Shown here: in pieces, positions 11,546 to 23,251 of the stretch | Layout: every line of letters begins with the position of its first letter | Numbering within the stretch: the stretch's first letter is position 1 | Source: Micrasema longulum | Taxonomy: Eukaryota; Arthropoda; Insecta; Trichoptera; Brachycentridae | Length of the DNA: 64,000 bases | Direction: 5' to 3' | Assembly (NCBI GenBank): GCA_022494885.1 | Contig: JAGVSM010000868.1 | Span: 1-64,000 of the forward strand | Made by a program: the position numbers and the translations under genes | Notes under the pieces: model-generated | Seen by the model: only the letters and a program-made list of their open reading frames with translations | Database searches by the model: none | What the model was told of the DNA's origin: nothing

Positions 11546-12639
11546 AAGATGTGCAACTGTGTGACCAATATTCAAAAGTAGGTTTATTTTTAATAATACT
11601 CGTATGTAATTTAGTAATATTATAAGTTGTGTATAATTAGTGATTTAATGTTTTGTATAACTTTTATGTGACAACACTTACAATCAAAACATTTTGTGAA
11701 AGCCTCTCATTAAACTTTATGATATGTATTTATAAGATAATTGTATCTTATAAATCCATAAATGTCTATTGGCTTTCCAATAAAATAAAATAAAGAGTTA
11801 TTTTGTAATAACTGTATAAAGAAACCGACAAAATTACGTGCAATTTTCATAGTATTTATTATTGATTCTTTTTATAACATTCTAACAAAGGAAAACAAAA
11901 GTTGTAAACTTTTAAAAGTAAGTTAGAAAACTTTTGCGAACAAAAACACTGCTTAGATTTTTCTGTCCTAAAATTAGTTCCTCTAGTTTTGTGTCATGTC
12001 TTGAAGACCTTGCCAACATAACAAGGATATAAAATGGGAAAACAAATGAAATACTCCTCTGAAATAGGTATTCTTGTGGTATAAAGTACAATTTAATGAC
12101 TTTTTTGTTTTATATAAAAACACATGGAAACAAAATTAGGTCTAAGGCGTAGTCATAAAATAATAACCAAAACGAATATTATGATAATATTATGTCAATA
12201 ACTTTATTTTCATACCTAGTAATGTCATTGCTTATTATATTTATGATAATGATTGCCAGTACGAATTAATCGTCTGGAAACAGCATTTTTTTTTCATTAG
12301 TTTTATGAAAACAGTATTTGATATAAAATAAAAACGCCTAGTAACCACTGATTATTTATTTAATAAACGACCTGTTAGCAACTACGTACTTCCTTGTCAA
12401 AGTGTAACTTAGAAATGGAAAAAAATCTTATAATACAATTTTAATAGTATCTGCATTACTGTTGATGTCAATTAGTATTTTATATTTATAGAGATATGTA
12501 TTAGATTTAAGCTAAGATTACATGACGATAATACAATAGCAATATTGTCTTGACCAAGCTCCGTAAACAGCCTCGACCACGCAGGACAGACCAGTGCTTT
12601 ATGCATCATTGGATACGAAGATGGAATGATAATAAGCAT
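11546..12639. other. Non-coding intron
   Basis: Nothing recognised beyond AT-rich sequence. Confidence 0.4.
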
Positions 12640-12700
12640 TCCTTATTTAATCATTTCTCTTTCTGCACCAAGTGGTGTATAATATACACGAAATGCAGCG
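12640..12700 (-). mobile_element. SINE family C tail fragment
   Basis: Only the 3' part is present (TTCTGCACCAAGTGGTGTATA on the plus strand), matching the CTTTCCGCACCTAAAGGTGTAT segment of the fuller copies. Confidence 0.5.
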
Positions 12701-12835
12701 TATATCAATTGAACGTAGTTATGCAGAAAGTTATGTAGAAAGCAGCCAGCCATGGAAAAGTGAAACTAAAATAATAGCACCTTTGTATAAAGACTGAATA
12801 GTCAAATCTACACAATAGTTGGAATGTTTTTGAAC

Positions 12836-13076
12836 TTAACCTTCTCCTCGAACGGGGGGACCAAACGACCCCAGCGCCTACTTGTATATGGCATCAGAAG
12901 ATTAAAACGTGAGAATTTTTTATGACGATGGTGGTGTTTTCGCGTACACATATTTTACTCATTCGTGTATTTTATTCGTTTTTGTTAGTTTGCCGAATGC
13001 TTATGTACATAAAGTAAAATAGACCAAATCGGTCTATGGGGGATTCGAATCCCCCCCTTCGGTTCAACTAGGTTAA
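12836..13076 (+). mobile_element. TTAA-flanked MITE, family H copy 1
   Basis: Flanked by TTAA at 12836-12839 and 13073-13076, with ends beginning CCT on both strands. It carries GGGGGGACCAAACGACCCC near the left end and an 18-bp palindrome (GGGGGATTCGAATCCCCC) near 13040. It is an inverted partner of 14996-15420. It is non-coding; the TTAA flanks suggest a piggyBac-type origin. Confidence 0.65.
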
Positions 13077-13689
13077 CAAATGATAAACAATGAATACATG
13101 AGGTTTTTTTAAATATTATAAATAATAATCTTATTATTTGATTGACCAGTTTTAATGATGTTTGAGGTACCGTAATATTTTTTTACTGCTGTGGATTTAG
13201 AAATGTTTTCATGTACACGTGAATATTTAAAAATTTTGGAGTAGGAGAAAATATCTCAAAAACGCACGCAAAATAAATAAAAAATGCTAAAAACAGTATT
13301 CATTTTAAAATCGTAAATAATGACGTCACTCCTTATATCTACGTGTAGTATTTCCGGTTTCTGTTTTAAAGCCCCTGCACCTTGTAAGGAACGTTTTGAC
13401 CATAGAAAAAAAAGAGTATAATTTTCATTACACTATTTTTTCAACCAGATTTATCTCAACTTTTAGGTTTTTCTAAATAGAAACGTTCGTAAAAACAACC
13501 ATAACATAGAAATGAGCAAATTACGATCAACTAAATGAAGCAATCAAAGCAATATTCCATAGATTCTTGTCAGTTTTGTTATTGGCTGGAGAAATACAAC
13601 TTCCGCGGTCAGTGTAAGTAAGAACGCCAACCGTTTCATGACGTCACTACTGAAAAGTGACACACTGATTACAGTCATTTGGCGCGGTA

Positions 13690-14456
13690 TTTTTTTTATT
13701 TATTTAAATCTTAAAGTAGGGCACACATATCATACATATTGTTATGTGTGTTCTAATAATAACATTGCAAATATATTTATTTATAAATTGTTTATCACAT
13801 ATGTCTTGACCATTATTTTAAATTTTGATATGTTTTTTTCTTCATAATTATTTTTTTCCATTTCGTAATACTTTTTAATTGCTTTAAATAAAATTGAATT
13901 TTGTGACTTTGCCTTTTTCCTAAATAGAAGTCTAATTTTGTTCTTTTCTCTAGTATTGTGATCGTGTTCATGCTGGTTCCGATCAATATTTTTCCAAAAT
14001 TCTGTTTTTTTATTAGAGTTTATAATTTTATGAACAAATATCATTGTATTGTAAAATATTATTTGTTTATATGTTAATAATTTCATTTTATTTACCATCG
14101 ACTTTACCCTCGTGTATCTGTTTTTTTTTCAAAATGATTCTAAAGGCTTTATTTTGTAATACAGTTAGTTTATATATGTTTTCTTTGTTTGATAAAAATA
14201 AAATGCTAATACAGTAGTTAACGTGTGGTTCAATAATTGCTTTGTAAATAGTTTTGCAGGAGTCCTTATCAATAAATCTTCTGATCCTTCAGAAAATTGA
14301 TTTATTTTTTGCAATCTTATTTATTACCATCTTAGCGTTTTGGTGAAATGTAAGTTTTGAATCCAACATTACACCTAAATATTTAATTTCAGTGACTTCA
14401 TTAAGTTTTTCATTTTCTATTACAATAATTGATGGTGTATTTGATAAATGTTACTT
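13690..14456 (-). pseudogene. CR1/Jockey-like LINE, ORF2 C-terminus
   Basis: The minus strand shows the end of a non-LTR reverse transcriptase. It has VTEIKYLGVMLDSKLTF (thumb-region motif), an in-frame stop, then IEPHVNYC, LQNKAFRIILK, and finally the 13781-14098 segment with HEHDHNTREKNKIR and YYEMEKN. The order YLG..D..L, P...Y, LQN.A and NTR is typical of this clade. Stops and a frame change make it non-functional, and it is 5'-truncated before the catalytic YADD. Its A-rich 3' end lies near 13690. Confidence 0.75.
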
Positions 14457-14544
14457 TAAAAAATCATATATTTGTAAATAACGCACAAAAAAAAATATAT
14501 AAATTTTTTTGCTGAGTTAAATAGTACGATAATAGAAAAAAAAA

Positions 14545-14715
14545 ATTAGAAAACAATGGAATTCCTCATTGCCCTTACTGCACCTGATAACATCAATACC
14601 TCATTTTTTCGAAATTGTGGACTGGCTGTTTTCTGCATACCTATGTTCAAGGTGCCAGTCTAGGAATAGTGAAATAATGCAGTGAACATTTCCTTCCCAA
14701 ACTAAAAGAGAGAAA
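14545..14715 (-). mobile_element. SINE family C fragment
   Basis: A diverged minus-strand body fragment (CCAGTCTAGGAATAGTGAAAT) lacking the tRNA-like head. Confidence 0.5.
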
Positions 14716-14995
14716 TCAATTTACCTCGAGTTGACTGAAATGATTATGAATAAGTTTTTTTTCCATTTCAAGTGACTGTATAAAATCCACCGGATATCGT
14801 TGGAATCCCACCGGAAATGGCATCACGTTTCAAGCTTCCGCTTGGCTGTTGATTGCTCTATTCCACTTTACTTCCGCAGGAATGTGGCGCCTGGAGTGAA
14901 ATATCTCGAATTTTGTTAGGTTATTAATAAAACTGCTTTAGATTATTATTAATGAAATTCAATCGAAGTCAAATAAAAAACTGGAGCTAGCGGGG

Positions 14996-15420
14996 TTAAC
15001 CTAGCCGGACCAAAGGGGAGGATTCGAATCCGCCATAGACCTTTTTAATTCGATAACTCGAGTATTATTAAAACCATTTACCCTAAATTTTTTGTGATCA
15101 TAAACATAACATAAATATTTTTTTTAACTATTTCTGTTTTTAAATTTTTAAATCGTTTTGTATTAAAACAAAAAACGACGTTAATTATACAACGGTCGAT
15201 TTCATTTTACGTACAGAAGCATTCGGCAATCTAACAAAAATGAATTACATACACAAATGAGTGAAATGTGTGTATGTGAAAATATGAATAAATTATTGCA
15301 CGATCATAAACACTTTCAACTATTTATTTTTGTGACGCTATATACAAGTAGGCGCTGGGGTCGTTTGGTCCCTCGTTCGGATCATGTGTAATTTTGGATG
15401 CTTAGTGGGGAATAGGTTAA
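14996..15420 (-). mobile_element. TTAA-flanked MITE, family H copy 2
   Basis: Flanked by TTAA (14996-14999 and 15417-15420). In reverse orientation it shares with copy 1 the blocks GGCGCTGGGGTCGTTTGGTC, a GCATTCGGCAATCTAAC segment and GGATTCGAATCC. The ends read CCTAGCC and, on the other strand, CCTATTC. It is longer than copy 1 by internal and terminal indels. Confidence 0.65.
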
Positions 15421-15639
15421 AAATGTTAATATTTTACAGAAGCTTTAAGCATAAATTCCATTTTAAATTTACCGGGTGGATGGAGAAAACAGTTTTGTTT
15501 GTAAAATAGAACCAAAATTCTTAGTTTCTTACAAGCGGCCATAAATACTTATTTGAAAGGTTTTTTGAACTACAATATTGAATTACCTCAGTGTTTGGCA
15601 TCTAAAGCGAAAAAATCGTAGAGTGATTACCTTACCTCT

Positions 15640-15720
15640 CATGTAACAAAAATAATCTTAATACGCTGAAATTGTAGTGCTCCATTCACCACTAGGTGTG
15701 TATTTGGAAATGATCATAAA
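15640..15720 (+). mobile_element. SINE family C tail fragment
   Basis: The plus-strand 3' part (CATGTAACAAAAATAATCTT through CACCACTAGGTGTGTA) corresponds to the tail of the 41.3-kb copy. Confidence 0.5.
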
Positions 15721-17661
15721 TAATTATTAATTACAGTAAACTTTCACCAAAAATTTCATGAAACATATTAATATTTTAAATTGATTTATTTTGTAATTTA
15801 TTGGTTTATTCGACTAAAGCATAAAAACAAACGGTCTATTTTAGTACACGGTTACCAACCCTTAATTTGACCACACTTCATTCGCTTCCCTCTGCAATTT
15901 GGCAAAGTTTTAATTTCATTAATGTGAAGGGACTTCGCTTCCTGTTTTTTTCCTAAAAATTAATTGAATTACTTATTCGAGTTGACAAAGGATTTTTAAG
16001 CAAACTTTCTCGCCATGTTGAATTAATTTTGCGGAGCCACGGTTTCGCACAACATTGAAAGGGCTTAAAGGTTTTTTTTAAAGATTTTCAATATTTTTTA
16101 ATACATTGATTAAAATAAAATTGGTCTAGATTGACAGATATTTCAACAGATACAGAGATAAATAAATTTGTAAAGAACGGAATTCAGAGAGGGTTGAAAT
16201 CCATAACATCAGAGAGAAAAGAAAAAGATTTAAGACAAAAAAAAACAAATGAAATAATTCAGGCTGTAGTCCAGTAAAACGCTCAAAAAATTAGGAAAAC
16301 ATACGATTTCGCCATTTTAAAATGTTTTTTTTATAATGTGCGCAATAATTTTAAAAAAAAACATAAATTAGATAAAAAAAATTGTCGCATTTTCCTTTAT
16401 TTTTACGTAAAATTATACTTTCTATAATTCTTTTAACAAAAAAATACTGAAATATTTTAGTTGAAACCCTTTTTATAGAAATGTATTCTCCTTTTTTTTA
16501 AAAAAAAAAGTATATTCTGGTTGTAATATTAAATTTCTAACAATTCCGGCTCTTACCGGTACCGATATAAATGTAACAAATACCTTAATGAGATATTACA
16601 GCCTTAAACTAACATACAACTTACTCTACCTGACCACTACGACTGAAATGTACAAAATAACGGACCAGTTTGACATAAAAAACTTGATGAAGTTGATAAT
16701 TTTTTTAAGCAAAATTGCACTTGGAAACAGTCAAGACTAACGTCAACCAAAAATGCTGACATACACAAGTGAAATACCAAACAACACTTCCACAATAAAA
16801 AATCAAGGATAATCGCAGGACACTCTAAGATACTTTACAATAGTCTTAAACGCTGCAATAACTTACCCTACTTCTTTAAAAAATAACACTGAAGATAGAT
16901 TTAAAATCAACCCGAAAAAGCACATAATGACTAAACTAATAAGACGAGCCATAACATGACTAGATTTTATAATATTTCTTGTATAACCTTAACGGGTTTT
17001 AAAAATTATAAATAAATAATAAAAGAAATACGATCTATACAAACACAAGCATTCTTCTTTATAAAACCATAAGATATCCATGTATGAATTATTGTTTTTT
17101 ATCTTTATGTATATATCAGGCGCGTTCCGCCCATACATGCTGTGGATGCGGCGCATCTCTTGAATATTTGTAAATAATAATACCTTTGTATTTTAAATAT
17201 AGAAAAAAATTCTACCAACATTCCTAAAATTATCGCAGAAAGCGTTCAAGCGCACGCGATTTACAAATTTAAATAATATTTTCAATATACAATACAATAT
17301 ATTCAATGCAAAGAAAAAACGACTCATACACTTTTAAATAGCGTGTTATTTTAATTTGGCGTAAATTTAAGAACATCTCGAGTTTTTTAGGTACTGTCCT
17401 AATGTTTACAGCTTCGTCGCTAGACCCGCCTGCTTCTGTGCTACGTTAATTTATAGACGATCAATTGTAATATTTATAATGGAAAACTTATATAGCTCCA
17501 TTTATGTAATATAATACCTCAACCACATTTTACAAAAGTGATTCTTTGCAATACTGGTTTTAATCAGATATCTACCTATGTATAATATCGTGCTTACTAA
17601 AAGTAAGAACATGATTAGTTTTGTCAGCATCCATACTGATAATATTCACCGCTCGCGCCTG

Positions 17662-17667
<6 letters not shown>
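15721..17667. other. Non-coding intron
   Basis: AT-rich sequence with many A/T runs and no recognisable protein or repeat. Confidence 0.4.

Positions 17668-17702
<35 letters not shown>
17668..17702. repeat. (TA)n microsatellite
   Basis: About 17 TA units, directly abutting the end of repeat K copy 2. It probably grew from the element's own TA-rich end. Confidence 0.95.
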
Positions 17703-17705
<3 letters not shown>

Positions 17706-18362
17706 CCTCTGTACGTGTTATGTCATTGTACTCCTAAACGGCTTAACCGATTTACGTGCGGTTTTCAGAGAAATATAGATCTTTGCGCTGTGCGTGTTTG
17801 TAGATTAAAATCTTCAATAGAATATTAAAAAAAAAATTAGTAGCATAAATGTTTTATTCATCGATCTACCAGGGTTGCATTCGAGGAAAATGCATTTGCG
17901 AAAAAATGGAAAGACGTTGTTTTTTTGCAAGTAAAAAAAGTTTGTTTTTGAATGTTTACTAACAGCATTTGTTTTTTGTGGATATCAATCATATTCTTTC
18001 CTTAAATTCCTTATAATTTCTACCCATTTATTTATTTTTTCGATTTTTGGTAACACTCAAATAATAATAAATTCAATAAATTTTAAAACATCGTATTCCT
18101 ACATAAGCACACTACTTTGTTGGTGAGACGAGCGGAGTTTGACGTTTGCAAAAAGTTTGCGTAATGCCATATTTAAAAAAATATTTATTTTATGTTTTGG
18201 AATTTAACCATTAACAAGTATCCACTTAAATTCAATATTTTTTTAATGTCAACAACTTTTATTTTTGGAATTGAATCACAAACAAGTACCTAGATGCAAA
18301 GTATTTTTCCAAGATGATAGCAGGCAAGCCAACGTTTGGGCAGGACAACTTCTGTCGGGTCA
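17700..18362 (-). repeat. Repeat family K, copy 2
   Basis: The reverse-oriented partner of 10867-11545. It shares the CGGCTTAACCGATTTACGTGC block, the CGATCTACCAGGGTTGCATTCGA block and the CAGGACAACTTCTGTCGGGTC end. Divergence is moderate, with indels. Confidence 0.8.
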
Positions 18363-18560
18363 GATTGTACTCTATATATATTATGCAATAAAGCTGAAAT
18401 AAAAAAAACTCAAATTCTACAGAATAAAGCAATGAGGAAAATACTCAAAACTAATTTTAATTTTAATGTAGAAAGAATGCATAAAGTAATTGACTTTCCC
18501 AGAGTAGACCAACAAATATAATATAATATATTGTTACAGTTTTTATTGTAAACAAATAAA
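18363..18560 (+). pseudogene. LINE reverse-transcriptase C-terminal scrap
   Basis: Encodes KKTQILQNKAMRKILKTNFN followed by MHKVIDFPRVDQQI and a stop. This is the LQN.A.R.IL motif of the CR1/Jockey-type C-terminal region, most like the element at 34.8 kb. The TAAATAAATAAAATAAAT end near 18560 is its likely 3' tail. It is truncated on the left, where repeat K copy 2 abuts. Confidence 0.6.
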
Positions 18561-18801
18561 TAAAATAAATTAATTCAACAAACCATTCCATGCTTACAAA
18601 AAAGAGCAAACAGGTAATATTATTAATGAGTAGAAAAACAGTCTCCAAACTCATTGTACTGATCATCGACTACAGTGTGACTCACCAGCCGAAAATACCC
18701 AATAAAATAGTTCAACATAAAATTATCTTATAAACGAACAAAAAATACTTATATTATTTATGCTTAAAGCATTAATAGTGTGGTCAAACATATTTATTTC
18801 A

Positions 18802-18895
18802 ATAAAATAAATAACACAACTTTGTTTTCAACCACTTTTTTTTTCTATCGACCGGTTTCAAAGCCATACAAGCTTTTTAATTAAGGTAAACTTAA
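18802..18895 (-). repeat. Single arm of a hammerhead-like palindrome family
   Basis: Homologous to the left arm at 47498-47572 (ACAACTTTGTTTTCAACCAC..., then GACCGGTTTCAAAGC). Read on the minus strand it has GGCTTTGAAACCGGTC, but the CUGANGA-like core is degraded. There is no second arm. Confidence 0.6.
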
Positions 18896-19149
18896 CTAAT
18901 GAATTCTATCATATTTAATCATATCAATATTGTGCTTTGTATGAAACTAATAAATCAAGTCTCTTGATATTGTAAGAATGGTTGATAATTGATAAATCAT
19001 TTGAGATGGATACGCTTAAAACTAGACAGGAGTGGACCAGAGGAAATATTGTTTCTTAGGTTATTTATCATTCCATCGGGAATACTCATATTTATAAACG
19101 AAAACTGTTATTGATAAACGATACAAGTAATTAATCACTTAAATAATTT

Positions 19150-19192
19150 TTCCCTTATACCACGTGAGCAAAGTCGCGGGTAAAAGCTAGTA
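19150..19192. repeat. Possible Helitron-like terminus
   Basis: CCACGTGAGCAAAGTCGCGG followed by GTAAAAGCTAGT resembles a widespread arthropod repeat end finishing in CTAGT. No matching 5' end was identified. Confidence 0.3.
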
Positions 19193-20464
19193 CATTATAA
19201 TAATCTAATAATTGACCAATCTTTTGTTTAGTTTGTTATTTATTAATAACTAAGTTGTTTAGGGATTTCTAATACGTCTTTCAATATTGGTATGGAACGA
19301 TTTATTATTTCAAACACAGAAAACAGAACATAATAGTTGGACACTTACTTAACCAGAGTAAACTCTTTAAACATATATGTTAAAATAATTTAATTAAATT
19401 TATTTATAAATTGCATTATTTCAAGATTATTCAATAATGTCTTGGAGTGAGTAGATTGGTTAAATTTAAATTGAAAAATATATTATTTTCTTAGTAATTT
19501 ATAGTTAATTAATTGCACTGTGTAAACACATGTCGACTTAGTAGGCCACTTTATTGTCTTTTTTTAAAAAATGTATTGAAAATGTTTTATAAACCGATAC
19601 CTTCTTTGAATATAAAAAATACGAAAAGTGCAAATGAAAACAAAAAAAATGAAACACAAAAAAGACCACTTCTTGCGCTTTCCATTTTAACTAAATTACA
19701 ATTGAAATCTTATAAAATAACCAAACAACAATTGCATCTTCCAAATATTTATTTGTACCATTAAAACATTTATTCATTAGAAACACTTTTACCACTCATG
19801 AAGATGTAATTATTTTGAGTAGTTTATTATCAATTTTGACTGCCATGCATACGGGTCTTCTTTGTATAATTTATTGTTTCGTCAACGGAATTTTTCATTT
19901 GCTTTTATTCCTGGTGGTATGAAAGTGGCTTTTTTCTTGCGTACCGAAACATTCAGCTAAATAGCTTACAGTACGTTTTTATTTGAAACGATTAGACACG
20001 TATTTCAAAACTAGGTATATACAAGGATGATGGAACCGCAAAAATCTTTCATCGCAATAAAAGCCACCGTCGAAAAAACAAGAAATTCGATATCGTCAAC
20101 AGAAATGACTCAGTTCGAGGTAAAACCGCTAATATTTGGTATGATTGATGTTTTCGTGTGATGGTGTGATGGTGTGACGAGATTCGCTGACGTTTGAGGG
20201 ATTTCCCTCCCATGTGTTCCGCTTGACAACGCAAATATCCCCCCACGAAAGCACATTTTCCCCCGCGAAATTATTTACTTTCCATATCATGTGTTTTCAG
20301 AGTCTCGTACTGGTTAATATTTAAAACGACATTATTGTTTGTGTTCGAAAGTGAGATTAAAACCCTCCGGAAGAATTACGGGATAAAAATGGTTTATGAC
20401 CTTGCTATAAAAATATTTAAGAAATATTTTTGTTCGGAAATATGAAGGGTTAAACATTTTAAGG
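19193..20464. other. Non-coding intron
   Basis: No supported coding segment. A GC-richer patch near 20130-20270 has no recognised identity. Confidence 0.35.
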
Positions 20465-20545
20465 GCGTATAGCGTGTTATTTGCCGGTTTAAGTTAACCA
20501 CTTTAAACACATTGCGACATTCACAATTTTGTCTGTGTCCAATAA
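20465..20545 (+). repeat. Family D fragment
   Basis: GGTTTAAGTTAACCACTTTA and the following ACATTCACAATTTTGTCTG match the middle of the 380-bp unit (GGTTTAAGTGGCCACTTTAC...). Confidence 0.6.
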
Positions 20546-20569
20546 ACGATATTTTTTCATCTATCTGTT

Positions 20570-21000
20570 CACTTTTATTTATTTATTTTATTTTATTAGG
20601 TAATTCAACAAAGATACATACTAGAAACATACAATTTGAAAGCATTCGTCGATACAATTTAACATGCATATATATCTTCAATTATAGAATTACACAAAAT
20701 AGATTTATAAATTAAGTTACAATACATATATTTTTTATACAGGATACAATGCAATAAAAAATACATTGTACGTGTGTACTTATTGAATAAGATTTATTCC
20801 TAAGAGATTATTCGCAAAAGCTGAGAGAGTATCATGAAAAAAGTCAATCTTATTGTTTCGGCAGTATATATTATATTCCCGACACATGTAGGCCATGGAT
20901 GTGTGGTATGTAGCACTATTTGAAAACAAAGGCAGTTTAAATATTTCCCGATGTCTGAGTGTTCTCAATCCTGCATTTATTTGTATTTTATTTAGGAAGC
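20570..21000 (-). pseudogene. LINE ORF2 C-terminus
   Basis: The minus strand encodes RTLRHREIFKLPLFSNSATY, then MCREYN and IDFFHDTLSAF. This is the typical end of Jockey/R1-type ORF2 proteins (basic RN/RH, later P....., YN, then ID.F...L). The A-rich tail (TAATAAAATAAAATAAATAA on the minus strand) is near 20570. No upstream catalytic domain remains. Confidence 0.6.
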
Positions 21001-21529
21001 TTTTTAGTTTGATATTTTATGCAGAAATTTTATATCGAAAACAACGCGGCGTTTTATCAGAGAATTAAAATAAAAAAGAGTTAGAAGTTGCTCGTACTTT
21101 AGTGAAGTTTTTGAGCTGAAACGTTTTGTTAAGTAAATAACAGCATTTATAGATACTATTCCTGGCTAATTACATATCATTCCCATCCTTCCTTTGACCC
21201 ATCTTTAAGGTACCTACCAAACATCAAGATAGAAGAAATTCAAAATTAGAAGATTCGGATTTAGAACAAAAACCATACAACATTTTTAACTTCACATAAA
21301 ATCGGTTAAAAAAGTGGTTAGAATCGTCGCGCGTCGTGGAAAACATTGTTTCATTTTATAATTCATTTTGTCATCCAGTGCCAGAAATTGAAGAAAATTC
21401 AGATCATATTAAAGGTAAGTATACATTCCATGTTCCTATCCTTTCTCTAATATTTCCAAATCACAAAACTGAATGAAGTTCGTTTTTCATTTACAGTATG
21501 CCTTTTCGTTAACACGTTTATTAATTAGG

Positions 21530-21650
21530 GTGAGATTTATCTGACTAAATTATTTCACTTAAATCTGACCACATAAGGTAGGCAATGTTAGTTCATAAGC
21601 CCAGCCCCGTAAACGCAAACTTATATACTCCATTCCATTTCCGTTGTAAT
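21530..21650 (+). repeat. Family D fragment
   Basis: Contains GGGTGAGATTTATCTGACTA, TATTTCACTTA and TAGGCAATG, corresponding to the GGTGAGATTCGTCTAATTGA...TAGGCAACGCCTGA module, then a rearranged CATAAGCCC...CCCCGTAAACG module. Confidence 0.6.
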
Positions 21651-21814
21651 ATTGATTTATTTTTTATACATACGGCCTAAACCAATTTTAACTGTTACAT
21701 AAAGAAACATTTACGAACATACAAGCAACTTAATAAAAATAACATAAATTTATGTAACAAAGATAAACAAAGGCAATAAAATAATGGTACACAATATACG
21801 AAATTTATGAAAAT

Positions 21815-22263
21815 ATATGAAATTGTGGAGCGTGTTGGAAAAGTATGGAGTGAACAAAAAACTTATACGTGCAGTATCACCTCTCTATGAGGAGAGTTCA
21901 GCGTGTGTAAGAGTTAATGGGAGATTCACATCTTGATTTGTAATCTCAAAAGGCGTGAAACAGGGATGCGTAATGTCACCATGGTTGTTTGATCTATACA
22001 AGGACAACTTAATGCAAGAGATAGAATGTATGGGTATTGAAGCTAAATCGGATAATTTTTCCGTAAGCTGCTTGTTGTACCCTGATAATGCAGTTCTTTT
22101 AGTAAGTAACAAGGAGGATCTGTAACAAATAGTCTCTAGAATATATAATGTATGCCTAGAGAGTGAATTGGTGATGAAAGAAAGTTAGTCAAAAGTGATG
22201 GTTGAAAGGGAAAGTGAGGTTACTGACTGCATAATAAATGTAAACAACGAATGTCTTGAACAA
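21815..22263 (+). pseudogene. RTE-type reverse transcriptase, left part
   Basis: One frame encodes the RT palm of an RTE-type LINE: LEKYGVNKKLIRAVSPLYE, CVRVNGRFTS, stop, then GVKQGCVMSPWLFDLYKDNL, and SVSCLLYPDNAVLLVSN. GVKQGC.MSP.LF is the RT motif before the catalytic site. The catalytic YADD is replaced by YPDN, so even without the stops it could not polymerise. The element is interrupted after NNECLEQ by another LINE and resumes at 23252. Confidence 0.85.
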
Positions 22264-23251
22264 CAATTCTTGTAATAAGCCATTCAAATATAAAAACTGT
22301 CCAAAAAATGCTTCAAGAAGATTTTTCAAATCTCATTAAATGGGCGCATGACTTCGGTTTAGTAATAAATTCTAAAAAACCTAAAATTGTTCATGTATCC
22401 TCACCATATATTACTAAATGTGAATTTGAAATAGAAATACAAGCTCATATAAATTTTTGCCTTCATTCAAATTTAAATATAGAATCAGATAAATGTAATT
22501 GTCCTATTATAGATATTGTAAATAATCATAAATATTTAGGATTAATTATTGATTCTAAATTTAGCTGGGGTGTTCATATTGATGGAATCTGCGACAGATT
22601 AAGGTAGGTGATTTATGAAATTAAAAGCATACTACCTTTCAAAACGTTAAGATACATATATACTTCGCTCATTGAATCCATTATATCTTACAGAGTGCGT
22701 GTCTGGGGTCTCACCTTCCGGTCTCATCTGGATAAAATTTATGATATTAAGGTGAGACTGTTGAGGGGGATTATACCGGATAGCATAATCCGTGAGGCAA
22801 AACATATAGGCGAAGGTGTATATTTTAAATTTTGTAATGTTCTGCCGGTAAAACAACTTTGTGACTACAAATTGATTGTAGATCACATTGTCGATCCAGA
22901 ATATAAAAAAGAGTTTTCCACACTCACAACACTAGATTTAAAACTGAGGGCTCCCTGTCTGTTCCCCGAATTACAAATTACTTCGAGATTGTTCAATGAT
23001 CTCTCACAAACCATCATTTACATGAAAAATCTTCAAATAAAAAAAATGAACTGAAGAAATATCTTCTAGATACTTTATAGTGCATGTTTATAAATAAATC
23101 TGTAAAATATAAATAAAATAAATGTAATATAAACCTGTCATAAAAAAAATGTGTCCCACAGAAAAGTCTTTAGACTTAGTGGGTAACAAATTATAATATG
23201 TATTTTTTAATTATAAAATAAACGCTGCTCTGCAGCACTGAAAAAAAAAAC
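22264..23251 (+). mobile_element. CR1/Jockey-type LINE inserted in RTE element
   Basis: A 5'-truncated LINE with a poly(A) (23241-23250) sits exactly between the two halves of the RTE element. TGAACAA occurs at both junctions (22257-22263 and 23252-23258), a short target duplication. The 3' UTR has nested hairpins: CCCAC...GTGGG around AAGTC TTTA GACTT near 23155-23190, and GCTG CTCTG CAGC just before the A-run. Confidence 0.8.
22275..23054 (+). pseudogene. LINE reverse transcriptase C-terminal half
   Basis: In one frame: HSNIKTVQKMLQEDFSNLIK (post-YADD helix), INSKKPKIVHVS, HKYLGLIIDSKFSWGVHI (the YLG...D..L.W..H thumb motif), a single TAG stop at 22605-22607, then LPFKTLRYIYTSLIESIISY, VRLLRGIIPDS and the C-terminal PCLFPELQI. 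It is truncated just after where YADD would be. With only one stop, it is a comparatively young copy. Confidence 0.85.

Noticed and set aside
13781..14098. 105-residue minus-strand frame as a host gene
   Set aside because: It has the HNTR-type C-terminal pattern of non-LTR reverse transcriptases, and RT thumb motifs continue upstream in a stop-broken frame.
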